Shown: in pieces, positions 32,336 through 41,996 of the stretch
Layout of the letters: every line of letters starts with the position of its first letter
Position numbering within the stretch: the first letter of the stretch is position 1
Source: Streptomyces radicis
Lineage (GTDB): Bacteria > Actinomycetota > Actinomycetes > Streptomycetales > Streptomycetaceae
Direction of reading: 5' to 3'
Assembly (NCBI RefSeq): GCF_003626575.1
Contig: NZ_RBDY01000032.1
Coordinates: 1 to 64,000 of the forward strand
Length of the DNA stretch: 64,000 nt
Position numbers and translations under genes: made by a program
The notes under the pieces: generated by a model
The model's input: the letters and a program-made list of their open reading frames with translations, nothing else
The model's database searches: none
Told to the model about the DNA's origin: nothing

Positions 32336-35300
32336 TCAGGCGCCGCCGTACCGACCGGACCGTTCGCGCAGGTGGCGCAGGGCGTCGGCGATCCGGCGGT
32401 CGACGTCGTCGCCGTCCGCGTGCGCGGCGGCCTCGTCAAGCAGCCGCTCGGCGGCGTGGTCGGCTCCCCCGCCGACGAGCAGCTCCGCGGCCGCGAGCAA
32501 CTGGCGCTTGATCCGCAGGGTCATTCCCCGTCCGGTGGCGGCGGACGCGGCGCCGCGCAGCGCCGCCGCGGATGCGGTGGCGGCCCGTTCGGCGTCGCCC
32601 GCCGCCACGAGGACGTCCAGCGCCGCCATCACCTCGCCGACCTCGACGTCCTCACCCCCGGCAGCACCCCCGACCACGTCGCCCGCGAGGGCGGCCGCAG
32701 CGGCCCGCTCCCCCAGCCTGAGCAGGATCCGCGCCACGCCGAGGCGCTCCCCGCCGACCAGCCCTCGGGCGCGCGCCAGCTCGAGCAGCGCTCGCCGCCC
32801 CTCGGCGGGTCGGACCCGGCACAGCAGGTCGAACGCCTCGGTGCGTGCGTTCCAGACGTCGGTGGGCGGGCGTTCCACGAGGCGCAGCAGCAGCTCAACG
32901 CCCGCCTGCCGCGCGTCCACCGCGAGCAACCCCCGGACGACGTCGAGCGATTCGGCGGTGTCCTGGAGCTCTCCCCTCGAGAGCTCGACCAGCGCGTCGA
33001 CGCCCGTCTGCCGGTCGTCGGACTCCACGAGGTCCATGGCGGCCTCACGGCGGATCTGCGGGTCCGCGTGCCGGGCCAGCCAGCGCAGCAGCTCCCGATG
33101 CCGCCCGTCGGCGGCGTCCCGCAGGAGCCGGGCCAGGGTCAGCGCCGTCGCGGGAGACGCCGTCACCCGGCCGCGCATCAGCGTGTCGAGGGCCGCGCGG
33201 ACCTCGTCGGTCAGGCCCTGCTCCCACAACGAGCGGGCCAGCGCGAGCCAGTCGTCGAGCTCGGCGATGCCGTGCCCCGCCTCGGCGGATCCCTCGACGG
33301 TTCCCTCGGCGAAACCGGTCAACGCCTCGGTCGCGGGCGCCGGGTGCCCGGCCAGGGAGAGCGCCGCGAGGGACGCGGCCCGCGCCCTCCCGCCGGTCGC
33401 CGCGACGGCGCTGTCGGCGATCGCCCGCGCCGTGGCGACATGGCCCGCCGCCCGGTAGCTCTCGACGACGCCCACGATCTGTCCCTCGAAGTCCCTGGTG
33501 AGCCAAGGGCCTTCGGACGCGTGGGCCGCGAACATCTCCTCCACCACGCCATCGGCCCGCGTGCGAGCCCCGGCCCGCAGCAGCACCGCCACCTCCCTGG
33601 CATACAGCCACCCGCGCTCGGGCCGGTGCGGCGTCAGGAAGGAGAGCGCCCGGTCCGGCTCGCCCACCGCGACCGCCGCCTCGGCGGCGAGGCAGCGCGC
33701 CCAGGCGTCGCCGTCCGGCAGGACCAGCCGGTCGAGGAGCGCGTTCACCTCGGGGCGCGCCGCGCCGCCGAGCCGGGACAGCTTGTGGGCGACGAGCGCG
33801 CGCACATCGGAGACGCCCACGCTGAGATTGCCGCGCGGGCCGCTCTCGTTGTACTGGGCGGGCTCGGCCAGCTCCAGCAGGGGCCCGACGGCCGCGCGCA
33901 GGGGGCGCGGGCCGAAGACCCGGCCGAGCGTGACCACCGCGTCGGCGCGGGCGGCGGCGGGGAGCCGTTCGTCGTGTGCCATGTCCCCAAGGGCGCTCCT
34001 GGCCCGGTCGCGCCGCGGCTGGGCGGCGATGATCCGGCAGAAGTGGTCCCCGGTGAAGCGCGAACGGGCGCGTTCGAGTAGACGGCTCACGACGCGTTCG
34101 GCCAGGGGCGCGGACGCGGCGACGCCCTCGGCGAGCAGCCGTCCGGCGAGCGCCGCGTGCGCGTCGAGGCGCGTGCTGTCGTCGCCCATCACGATGCCTC
34201 CGCCGCGGGACAGCGCGTGCGGGTCGAAGTCGTCGCTCGCGTCGGCCAGGAACGCGAGCAGCCGCTCCGCCGAGGTGCCGGGCCGCTCGGCCCAGCAGGC
34301 GACGGTCAGCACGGCCTGCTCCTGGCCCGCACCGGCGAGCGCCCGCCGCAGCAGCGCGTCGGCGCCCGGGGCGGCGCCCGGCCAGTCGTGCGGCAGCTCA
34401 TCGGCCGCGAGCCGGGCCGCCAGGTACTCGGGAAAGCTGCGGTGCCGCCACGTCGGCGCGCCTGACTCCTCGTCGAGGGTGAACAGCCCGCTCCCGGTCA
34501 GCAGCCCGGCCACCAACTCGGGCCAGCCGACCAGGAAGTCGGAAGACCCGGGGACGCCGCGGCGGGTCCAGTCGACGGCGGCCGCGAGGAGCGCGGGGTC
34601 GTCCACGGGTGCCACGGCCGCGAGGTGCTGGAACAGCGCCACCCGGTGGTCCAGGAGCCACTCGGCCGCCGCCGCGCCGAGCCCGACGGCGACGGCCGCG
34701 GAGCGGAACGCCGCCCGGCGCTCGGCCTCCCCCTCGCGGCCCGCGAGCAGATGGGCGATGAACTCCCGGTACAGGCCCGCCCGTCCCGAGGGCAGCGCCG
34801 GGGCACCCGCCCCCTCCGCACCCTCCGCCCGCTCCGCACGCCGGTGGATGTCCAGGGTGAGCGTCGCCAGCAGGGGCGTCCTGACGAGCTGGCGCAGGCC
34901 GTTCTCGGCGACCTGCCGCAGAAAGGCGTCCACCCGCTCGTCCACCCGTTCGGGCACCCGCTCGTCCACGTCCGACGGCGGGTGGCCCCCGGGGTCGGCC
35001 AGCCAGCCGCGGGCGAGCGCGCGCACCTCGTCGTCGTCGAACGGCGCCAGCGTGAACCGCCCGAAGCCCGCCTCCGCCAACGGCTCCCGCGCCTCGGCGC
35101 GCAGCGGCCTGGTCGTGACGATCCACCGGTAGGGGCTTTCGGGTCCCCGGGCGTCGGCGGCGATCGAGGCGACGACCCGCTCCCTGTCCACCGGGTCGGC
35201 GATCTCGTCGAGCCCGTCGATCAGCAGCAGCCACGGGTCACCGCCGGGCGCGCGCTCGAAGAGGTCGTCGGGCAGCTCGCGCGTCAGCCGGACGCTCAGC

Positions 35301-36412
35301 CGCGCGCGGACCGAGCGGCGCAGCAACGACGGCAGCGGGGCGTCGCCCGTCAGATGCGCGGCGGGCACGGCCACCGCGACCGGCTCCCCCGGTGAACGGC
35401 CCGTCAGCCGGGCCGTGGCGAGCGTGGTGACCAGGTGCCGGACGAAGGTGGACTTCCCCGCGCCCGAGACGCCCTCGATGAGCAGATGCCGGTGGGTGGC
35501 GACCGCCAGGGCCGCCGGGACGCGCTCGGCCGCGAGCCCGGTGCCGTTCCCCTGCCCGCCCTCCCTCATGAGGCGCTGCGGGACATGGACGGGGTCCGCG
35601 CGTGGCGCGGGGTGGCCCGCGAGGCGGTAGGAGGGGGCCGCGGCGGCGGCCCGTTCGGCGGTGAGCAGCGCGCGGAGGCTCTCCTCGCGCAGCGCCTCGG
35701 GCCCCGGCGCGGGGCCGACCTCGGTGAGCTGCCCGGCCGGTGGCAGGCCGAGGAAGAGCGCCAACTCGGCCAGGCGTGCGGCGTCGAGTCGCTCGTACCA
35801 CGTGTCCACGCGGCCCGCCGCGAGCTCGCCGAGGCCGTCGGACCTGTGGTGTCGGCGGACGATCCCGATGAGGCGGCCCTCGCTCCACACGGCGGCGCCC
35901 GACATGCCCTGCCACGGCGAGACGCGCGGGTCGGGGTCGTGCTCGGGCGGCGGCACGCGCAGCGAGAGGGTGCTCTCGCGCAGGTTCGACCAGGGGCTGG
36001 CGACTCCCCGCACATGCGAGGAGTCGCGGTACCAGGTCCCGGCGTCGGCGTCGGCGCGCAGCCGGTGGCGCGGGAACCCCAGGGCGCTGCACGCCAGGTC
36101 GCCGTCCCGCTCCCCGACGCGCCCGTAGCGCACCGGCGCGACGGGGCCCTCGGGACGGCCGCTCTCGGGGAGCGCCACCACGGCGACGTCGATCCCCGGG
36201 TCGCGCCACAGCACGACGCCCTCGGCCGTCCAGGCCCCGGGGCGGTCCGCGCGGAACCGGACGCGCACCGTGCCCGCGTCGCCCACCACATGGGCGGCCG
36301 TCAGCACCATGCCCGCGGTGACCCGGTAGCCCGATCCGCGCTCGTCGACGTCCTGGCCCGGGCCGCCGACGAGGATCTCCGCGGCCCGGTCGGGGTCGAG
36401 TCCTGGGCCCAT
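32336..36412 (-). CDS. Trypsin-like protease fused to NACHT NTPase and helical repeats
   Basis: A 1358-residue cytoplasmic-looking protein. Residues 1-200 form a trypsin-like protease with an intact-looking triad: H41 (LTAAHV), D75 (GIDVAVV) and S171 (GMSGAA). Residues 300-560 form a NACHT-type STAND NTPase with Walker A GVSGAGKST (314-322) and Walker B LLLIDGLDE (395-403). The remaining ~700 residues are Leu/Ala/Arg-rich helical repeats, probably HEAT- or TPR-like, suited to sensing. This layout matches conflict or antiphage systems in which recognition by the repeats triggers oligomerisation and protease activity. It lies 10 bases after the Trypco2 gene. Confidence 0.85.
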   Translation of the reverse strand: MGPGLDPDRAAEILVGGPGQDVDERGSGYRVTAGMVLTAAHVVGDAGTVRVRFRADRPGAWTAEGVVLWRDPGIDVAVVALPESGRPEGPVAPVRYGRVGERDGDLACSALGFPRHRLRADADAGTWYRDSSHVRGVASPWSNLRESTLSLRVPPPEHDPDPRVSPWQGMSGAAVWSEGRLIGIVRRHHRSDGLGELAAGRVDTWYERLDAARLAELALFLGLPPAGQLTEVGPAPGPEALREESLRALLTAERAAAAAPSYRLAGHPAPRADPVHVPQRLMREGGQGNGTGLAAERVPAALAVATHRHLLIEGVSGAGKSTFVRHLVTTLATARLTGRSPGEPVAVAVPAAHLTGDAPLPSLLRRSVRARLSVRLTRELPDDLFERAPGGDPWLLLIDGLDEIADPVDRERVVASIAADARGPESPYRWIVTTRPLRAEAREPLAEAGFGRFTLAPFDDDEVRALARGWLADPGGHPPSDVDERVPERVDERVDAFLRQVAENGLRQLVRTPLLATLTLDIHRRAERAEGAEGAGAPALPSGRAGLYREFIAHLLAGREGEAERRAAFRSAAVAVGLGAAAAEWLLDHRVALFQHLAAVAPVDDPALLAAAVDWTRRGVPGSSDFLVGWPELVAGLLTGSGLFTLDEESGAPTWRHRSFPEYLAARLAADELPHDWPGAAPGADALLRRALAGAGQEQAVLTVACWAERPGTSAERLLAFLADASDDFDPHALSRGGGIVMGDDSTRLDAHAALAGRLLAEGVAASAPLAERVVSRLLERARSRFTGDHFCRIIAAQPRRDRARSALGDMAHDERLPAAARADAVVTLGRVFGPRPLRAAVGPLLELAEPAQYNESGPRGNLSVGVSDVRALVAHKLSRLGGAARPEVNALLDRLVLPDGDAWARCLAAEAAVAVGEPDRALSFLTPHRPERGWLYAREVAVLLRAGARTRADGVVEEMFAAHASEGPWLTRDFEGQIVGVVESYRAAGHVATARAIADSAVAATGGRARAASLAALSLAGHPAPATEALTGFAEGTVEGSAEAGHGIAELDDWLALARSLWEQGLTDEVRAALDTLMRGRVTASPATALTLARLLRDAADGRHRELLRWLARHADPQIRREAAMDLVESDDRQTGVDALVELSRGELQDTAESLDVVRGLLAVDARQAGVELLLRLVERPPTDVWNARTEAFDLLCRVRPAEGRRALLELARARGLVGGERLGVARILLRLGERAAAAALAGDVVGGAAGGEDVEVGEVMAALDVLVAAGDAERAATASAAALRGAASAATGRGMTLRIKRQLLAAAELLVGGGADHAAERLLDEAAAHADGDDVDRRIADALRHLRERSGRYGGA

Positions 36413-36422
36413 GACTCCCCGG

Positions 36423-36722
36423 TCAGCGCTCGCCGGGGACGGCCGCGCCCGAGACCTCGGGGCGCCGCCCCGAGGCGGCCACCCTGGGCTCGAGCGTGAG
36501 CTTGACGCGCTGGGTGGCGGCGCGGGAGACCTTGCCCTGGCCCTCGGCGTCCACCACCCAGAAGCGGACCTTGGACCCGGCCCCGGCCTCCCTGGTGATG
36601 ACCACCTCGACCTCGAGCTCGATGGGTCCCACCTCGAACCGCACGGCCTGGCCCGCGCCCGCGGTGATCGCCGCGTCCAGCTCGTTCCGCAGCTCCTCGA
36701 TCACCTTCGCCAGCTCGATCAC
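36423..36722 (-). CDS. Trypco2-type protein, partner of trypsin-NACHT
   Basis: A 99-residue protein (IELAKVIEELRNELDAAITAGAGQAVRFEVGPIELEVEVVITRE, then KVRFWVVDAEGQG and TQRVKLTLEP). This is the pattern of Trypsin-co-occurring domain 2, described in comparative studies of actinobacterial conflict systems. The start is GTG with GGGAGGGG upstream. It is the first gene of a two-gene unit with the protease-NTPase. It may be a substrate, inhibitor or adaptor of the protease. Which of these is unknown. Confidence 0.8.
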   Translation of the reverse strand: MIELAKVIEELRNELDAAITAGAGQAVRFEVGPIELEVEVVITREAGAGSKVRFWVVDAEGQGKVSRAATQRVKLTLEPRVAASGRRPEVSGAAVPGER

Positions 36723-36879
36723 AGCGCGCCCCCTCCCTGACGTACCGCCACCGGAACCCTAGCGCGGCCGGGGGTGACGACGTTCACTCGTCCGGGTTCC
36801 CGAAGCGGCGGGATCCGGACGGGAAGATCCTCCGCGCACGGGTCTTGACGTGGGCCAGATGGAGCAGGCACAGTGCCAG

Positions 36880-36935
36880 CTAATTCGCATTAGTCCGGCC
36901 GTGGTCAGGCACACGCATCAGCTAATGCGTATTAG
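36880..36935. promoter_or_regulatory. Two matching operators upstream of a LacI gene
   Basis: CTAATTCGCATTAG (36880-36893) and CTAATGCGTATTAG (36922-36935) are near-identical palindromes with centres 42 bases apart, four helical turns. They end 15 bases before the LacI GTG start. They are almost certainly binding sites for this repressor, giving autoregulation and control of the downstream operon. Confidence 0.75.
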
Positions 36936-36950
36936 TCGGAAGGTGGAGAA

Positions 36951-38045
36951 GTGACCGAAAGGGAGCCCCGCGCGGCGCGGCGTGGGCGGCCTCGGCAGGC
37001 CGAGGTGGCGCGGCTCGCGGGCGTCTCGCAGACGACCGTGTCGCTGGTCCTCGGCGGCAACAAGCAGGGCATCGTCATCCAGGAGGCCACCCGCGCCCGG
37101 GTGTTGGAGGCGGCGCGGACGCTCGGCTACGTCCCCGATCCCGCCGCGCGGCGGCTCGCGGCGGCGCGGAACAACCTGCTCGGGGTGTTCAGCTTCACCG
37201 CCACGTTCCCCACGGCCGTCGAGCACTCCTACTACCGCTTCCTGGTCGGCGTCGAGCAGGAGGCCGCCGCGCGCGGCTACGACCTGGTGCTGTTCACCGG
37301 GTCGAGCAGCGGCGGCGCGGGGGCCGGGGCGCCGGGGGCGCTGGACCGGGTGCGGCTGGCCGACGGCTGTCTGCTCCTGGGGCGGCACGTGCCCACCGAG
37401 CCGCTGCGGCGGTTGGTGGCGGACGGCTTCCCGCTGGTCTCCATCGGCCGCAGGGAGGAGCCCGAAGGGCTGGCCTGGGTCGGGGCCGACTACGCGACGG
37501 CGAGCGCCGAGGTCGTCGGGCACCTGGCGGGGCTCGGGCACCGCGGGGTGCTGCTGGTCCGCGAGGACGACGACGCCCCCGCGTCGGCCGACCGGCAGCG
37601 CGGCTTCGTCGAAGGGCTCGCCGCCGCCGGGCTGCCCGCGCCCGATGGCACGGTCGTGCGCACGGCGCGGCCCGCCGCGGAGATCGACGCCGCGTGGGTG
37701 CGGGCCCGATACGCCGAGGGCGTCACCGCGTTCGTGGCCGAGGAGACCGACACAGGGGACGCGTGGCGGGCGCTGACCTCCGCCGTGGCGGGGGCCGGTC
37801 TTCGGGTGCCCGACGAGGTGTCGCTCGCGCTGCTCGGCTCCCCGTCCGCCGACCTGTCGGGGCAGCCCGAGCCCACCGGGTTCGACATCCCCAGGGCGGA
37901 GTTGGGCGCCACCGCCGTCCGCCTGCTCACCGACCTGCTCGCCGACCCCCTCGCCGAAGGGGAACGGCCCTCGGCGGGCCTGGTGAGCTGCGGCTTCCGC
38001 CCCGGCGTGACCGTGGCGCCGCCCCCGCGCCGCGCCGCGCCGTGA
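36951..38045 (+). CDS. LacI-family transcriptional regulator
   Basis: A 364-residue repressor. The N-terminal HTH reads RQAEVARLAGVSQTTVSLVLGG, followed by the hinge (ARRLAAARNNLLGVF) and a periplasmic-binding-like ligand domain to the C-terminus (ITAFVAEETD-like region, GFDIPRAELGATAVRLL). The start is GTG 36951 with GGTGGAG upstream. Its operators lie directly ahead. It leads an operon for an FAD enzyme, a hydantoinase, a permease and a secreted protein. The ligand is probably an oligosaccharide or related small molecule, not determinable here. Confidence 0.9.
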   Translation: MTEREPRAARRGRPRQAEVARLAGVSQTTVSLVLGGNKQGIVIQEATRARVLEAARTLGYVPDPAARRLAAARNNLLGVFSFTATFPTAVEHSYYRFLVGVEQEAAARGYDLVLFTGSSSGGAGAGAPGALDRVRLADGCLLLGRHVPTEPLRRLVADGFPLVSIGRREEPEGLAWVGADYATASAEVVGHLAGLGHRGVLLVREDDDAPASADRQRGFVEGLAAAGLPAPDGTVVRTARPAAEIDAAWVRARYAEGVTAFVAEETDTGDAWRALTSAVAGAGLRVPDEVSLALLGSPSADLSGQPEPTGFDIPRAELGATAVRLLTDLLADPLAEGERPSAGLVSCGFRPGVTVAPPPRRAAP

Positions 38046-38107
38046 ACGCCGCACCGCACGTACCGGGCGCCGACCGCGCCCCGAGCACCGACCGAGGAGA
38101 GGCTTCC

Positions 38108-39736
38108 ATGCCGGAACCGACCAGCCCACCCGCCGAGACCGACGTCCTGATCGTGGGCGGCGGCCTGGGCGGGGTCGCCGCAGCGCTCGCCGTCTGCCGG
38201 GCCGGACGGCGCGCTGTGCTGACCGAGGAGACGGACTGGATCGGCGGGCAGTTGACGGCGCAGGCCGTGCCGCCCGACGAGCACCCGTGGATCGAGCAGT
38301 TCGGCGCCACCGCGACCTACCGGGCCATGCGCGGCCACATACGGGACTACTACCGCCGCTGGTACCCGCTGCGTTCCGAGGCCCTGGCGGTCGCCGAGCT
38401 GAACCCGGGCGCCGGGCGCGTCAGCAAGCTGTGCCACGAGCCGCGCGTCGCGCTCGCCGTCCTCGAGGCCATGCTCGCCCCGCACCGCGCGGCCGGGCGG
38501 CTGACGGTGCTGACCGAGCACCGGCCGGTCGCCGCCGATGCCGAGGGCGACGCGGTGCGCGCGGTGACGCTGCTCGACACCCGCGAAGGCGTCCGCCGCA
38601 CGGTGACGGCGCCCTATGTGCTGGACGCCACGGAGACCGGGGAGCTGCTCGACCTCGCGGGCGTCGAGCACGCCGTGGGCGCCGAGGCGCGCGCCGAGTT
38701 CGACGAGCCGCACGCGCCCGACGAGGCGCAGCCGCTCAACCAGCAGGGCATCACCGTGTGCTTCGCCGTCTCCCACCACGAGGGCGAGAACCACGTGGGG
38801 GAACGCCCCGCCGACCACGCGTTCTGGCGCTCCTACCGCCCGGACTTCTGGCCGGGGCCGCTGCTGGGGTTCACCGCCCCCGACCCGCGCACGCTCGAGC
38901 CGGTGGAGCGTTCGTTCCGGCCCAACCCGCAGGCCGACCCGCTGGTCGTCGCCGCCGACCAGAGCGCGGACGCGGGCGACAAGGAGCTGTGGGGCTTCCG
39001 CCGCATCCTGGCGCGTGGGCTGCACAGGCCGGGCGCGTTCGACTCGGACATCACGCTGGTCAACTGGCCGCTGAACGACTACTGGTTGAAGCCGCTGGTC
39101 GGCGCGGGCGACGAGGTGGCGCGTGAGGCGCTCGCGGGGGCGCGCGAGCTGTCCCGCTCGGTGCTGTACTGGCTCCAGACCGAGGCGCCGAGGGCCGACG
39201 GCGGCACCGGCTTCCCCGGCCTGCGGATCCGCCCCGATGTGACGGGCACGCCCGACGGCCTGGCCAAGTCGGCCTATGTGCGGGAGGCCAGGCGGATCAA
39301 GGCGGTCACCACCGTGACCGAGCACGACGTGGCGATCGACCTGGTCGGCCCCTACGGCGGCACCAGGCACCGCGACTCGGTGGGCGTCGGCGGCTACCGC
39401 ATCGACCTGCACCCCTCGACCGGGGGCGACGACTACATCGACATCGGCTCCGTGCCGTTCGAGATCCCGCTCGGCGCGCTGCTGCCGCGCCGGGTCACCA
39501 ACCTGCTCCCCGCGGGCAAGAACATCGGCACCACCCACATCACCAACGGCTGCTACCGGCTCCACCCCGTGGAGTGGAACGTCGGCGAGGTGGCCGGGGC
39601 GCTCGCCGCCCACTGCCTCGACGCCAAGGTCACGCCGCACCAGGTGCGAGAGGAGGAACAGCGGTTCGCCGACTTCGCCCGGGTCCTCGACCGCGCGGGC
39701 GTCGAGCGCCACTGGCCCGACGTCCGCGGCTACTGA
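38108..39736 (+). CDS. FAD-dependent oxidoreductase (PF12831-like)
   Basis: A 542-residue flavoprotein. The dinucleotide motif is TDVLIVGGGLGGVAAALA (17-22 glycines), followed by ETDWIGGQLTAQAVP, a signature of the FAD_oxidored family. The C-terminus has LPRRVTNLLPAGKNIGTTHITNGCYRLHPVEWNVGEVAGALAA. Members occur in polysaccharide-use loci and act on unknown substrates. GAGGAGAGG precedes the ATG. It is first after the LacI gene, 62 bases downstream. Confidence 0.85.
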   Translation: MPEPTSPPAETDVLIVGGGLGGVAAALAVCRAGRRAVLTEETDWIGGQLTAQAVPPDEHPWIEQFGATATYRAMRGHIRDYYRRWYPLRSEALAVAELNPGAGRVSKLCHEPRVALAVLEAMLAPHRAAGRLTVLTEHRPVAADAEGDAVRAVTLLDTREGVRRTVTAPYVLDATETGELLDLAGVEHAVGAEARAEFDEPHAPDEAQPLNQQGITVCFAVSHHEGENHVGERPADHAFWRSYRPDFWPGPLLGFTAPDPRTLEPVERSFRPNPQADPLVVAADQSADAGDKELWGFRRILARGLHRPGAFDSDITLVNWPLNDYWLKPLVGAGDEVAREALAGARELSRSVLYWLQTEAPRADGGTGFPGLRIRPDVTGTPDGLAKSAYVREARRIKAVTTVTEHDVAIDLVGPYGGTRHRDSVGVGGYRIDLHPSTGGDDYIDIGSVPFEIPLGALLPRRVTNLLPAGKNIGTTHITNGCYRLHPVEWNVGEVAGALAAHCLDAKVTPHQVREEEQRFADFARVLDRAGVERHWPDVRGY

Positions 39737-39854
39737 ACGCCCGGGCCCCGGCGGCCCGCACCCGTGGTCGGTGGGATCCGGGCGGGACAGCTCCACCTGT
39801 CCCGCCCGGCACCGCCCACTTCCGACATGGCACACAAGGAGGTGTCCCTCGAAC

Positions 39855-41996
39855 ATGACCGCTCAACGGACCACTCACCGCCTGCGCGTCGGCATCGACG
39901 TGGGCGGAACCTTCACGGACGCGGTGGCGGTCGACGCCACCTCGCTCGAGCTGATCGGCCAGGTGAAGGTGCCGACCAGCCACCACCATCGCGACGGCGT
40001 CGCGCATGGCATCGTGGAGGCGCTCGACCGGCTGCTCACCGAGATCGGCCGCGCCCCCGAGGACGTGACGTTCCTCGCGCACGGCACGACTCAGGCTACC
40101 AACGCCCTGCTCGAGGGCGATGTCGCCCCCGTGGGGCTGATCGGGATGGGGAAGGGGCCCTCCGGGTTCCTCACCCGCCGCCTCGCCGCGCTCGGCAAGC
40201 TCGAGCTCGCACCGGGGCGCAGACTGCCGCTGCGCTACGCCCACCTCGCCGACCCCGGCGACCCGGACGCCGTGCGGGACGCGGTGGCGCGGGTCCACGA
40301 GGCGGGCGCCGAAGTCGTCGTCGCCACCGAGCCGTTCAGCGTGGACGCGCCCGAGGGCGAGGAGGCGGTGGCCGCGGCGGCGCGCGCCGCGGGCCTGCCG
40401 GTGACCACGGCGCACGAGATCACATCCCTCTACGGGCTCGGCAAGCGCACCCGCACCGCCGTCGTCAACGCCGCGATCCTGCCCAGGATGCTGGCCACCG
40501 CCGACCTGGTGGACACCTCGGTGGTGAAGGCGGGCGTGCGGGCGCCGCTCATGGTGATGCGCTGCGACGGCGGCGTGATGTCGCTCGAGGAGATGCGCCG
40601 CCGCCCGTTGCTCACCATCCTGTCGGGCCCCGCGGCCGGGGTGGCGGGCGCGCTGATGCGGGAACGGGTCAGCGAGGGCGTCTTCCTCGAGACCGGCGGC
40701 ACGTCGACCGACATCAGCGTCATCCACCGCGGCAAGGTCGCCGTCCGGCACGCCGAGATCCTCGGCCGCGGCTCCTACCTGCCCGCCCTCGATGTGCGGA
40801 CGGTCGGCGTCGGCGGGGGCTCGATGGTGCGCGTCGGCGGGGGCGCGGTGGTCGCGGCGGGGCCGCGCAGCGCCCACATCGCCGGGCTGCCCTACGCCTG
40901 CTTCGCCGACCCGGACGACCTGCGGGACGCCACGCTCACCCGGATCCGCCCCATGGAGGGCGACCCGGACGACTACGCCGTGATCGACGCGGCGGGCGGC
41001 CGTTTCGCCGTGACGATGACCTGCGCGGCCAACGCGCTCGGCCGGGTCCCCGAGGGCGACTTCGCGCGCTCGGACCCCGCCGCCGCGGCGGCGGCGCTCG
41101 CCCCGCTCGCGCGGGAGCTCGGCACGGACGTGGCGGGCGCGGCGCGGGCCGTGCTCGACGCGGGCGCGGCCAAGGTCAGGGAGGTCGTGGACCGGATGAT
41201 CCGCGACTACCGGCTGGACGAGGACGCCGTCGTGCTGGTCGGCGGCGGGGGCGGCGCGGCGTCCGTCACGCCGCACCTGGCGGCGCTCGCGGGGCTGCCG
41301 GGGAAGATCGCCGAGCACAACGAGGTGATCAGCCCGGTGGGCGTGGCCCTCGCGCTGGTCCGCGAGCAGATCGAGCGGATCGTGCCCGGCGCCACCCAGG
41401 AGCAGATCCTCGGGGTGCGCAACGAGGCCGAGCAGGCCGTGGTCGCGCAGGGCGCGAGCCCCGACGCGGTCGAGGTGGAGGTGACGGTCGACCCGCAGAC
41501 CAGCACCGTGCGGGCCATCGCCACGGGCGCCACCGAGCTGCGCACCCAGGACCGCGCCCACCGCGCGGACGACGCCGAACGCCTGCGCGCCGCCGCGGCC
41601 AGCCTCAAGGTGGAGCCCGAGCGGGTGGAGGTGCTCGCGGGCACCCCGTCCCACACCGTCTACGGGGCGGTGCGACGGCGGCGGCTGCGGCGGGCGTTGC
41701 ACCCGGTGCGGGTGCTCGACGCCGACGGGGTGGTGCGGCTGCACGCGGCCGACGCCCGGGTGGCCACCACGACGGTCGCCGAGGCGCCGGGCGTGCTTGC
41801 GGAGCTGGTGCGCGAGGCCACCTTCTACGGCGACGGGGGCGTCCGTGCCCCCGCGGTGCGCCTGTTGCTCGGCACCAGGATCGCCGACCTGTCGGGCGTG
41901 CTGGACGCCGAGCCGCTGCTGGCGCTCGCCCGCAGCGAGCTGCGCTCCCGCACCGGGGACGAGCCGGTCGTCGCGGTGCTCGAGGTGCGGTCATGA
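39855..41996 (+). CDS. Hydantoinase/oxoprolinase A-type protein (HyuA-like)
   Basis: A 713-residue protein of the ASKHA type. It has GIDVGGTFTDAVAV near the N-terminus, then THEITSLYGLGKRTRTAVVNAAILP-like text, DGGVMSLEEMRRRP, LSGPAAGVAGAL and ETGGTSTDISVI. It matches N-methylhydantoinase A / acetone carboxylase beta subunits, which use ATP to open ring amides. AAGGAGGTG stands 10 bases before the ATG. Unusually, no HyuB-type subunit follows. The next gene encodes an unrelated 231-residue protein, overlapping by ATGA. Confidence 0.85.
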   Translation: MTAQRTTHRLRVGIDVGGTFTDAVAVDATSLELIGQVKVPTSHHHRDGVAHGIVEALDRLLTEIGRAPEDVTFLAHGTTQATNALLEGDVAPVGLIGMGKGPSGFLTRRLAALGKLELAPGRRLPLRYAHLADPGDPDAVRDAVARVHEAGAEVVVATEPFSVDAPEGEEAVAAAARAAGLPVTTAHEITSLYGLGKRTRTAVVNAAILPRMLATADLVDTSVVKAGVRAPLMVMRCDGGVMSLEEMRRRPLLTILSGPAAGVAGALMRERVSEGVFLETGGTSTDISVIHRGKVAVRHAEILGRGSYLPALDVRTVGVGGGSMVRVGGGAVVAAGPRSAHIAGLPYACFADPDDLRDATLTRIRPMEGDPDDYAVIDAAGGRFAVTMTCAANALGRVPEGDFARSDPAAAAAALAPLARELGTDVAGAARAVLDAGAAKVREVVDRMIRDYRLDEDAVVLVGGGGGAASVTPHLAALAGLPGKIAEHNEVISPVGVALALVREQIERIVPGATQEQILGVRNEAEQAVVAQGASPDAVEVEVTVDPQTSTVRAIATGATELRTQDRAHRADDAERLRAAAASLKVEPERVEVLAGTPSHTVYGAVRRRRLRRALHPVRVLDADGVVRLHAADARVATTTVAEAPGVLAELVREATFYGDGGVRAPAVRLLLGTRIADLSGVLDAEPLLALARSELRSRTGDEPVVAVLEVRS

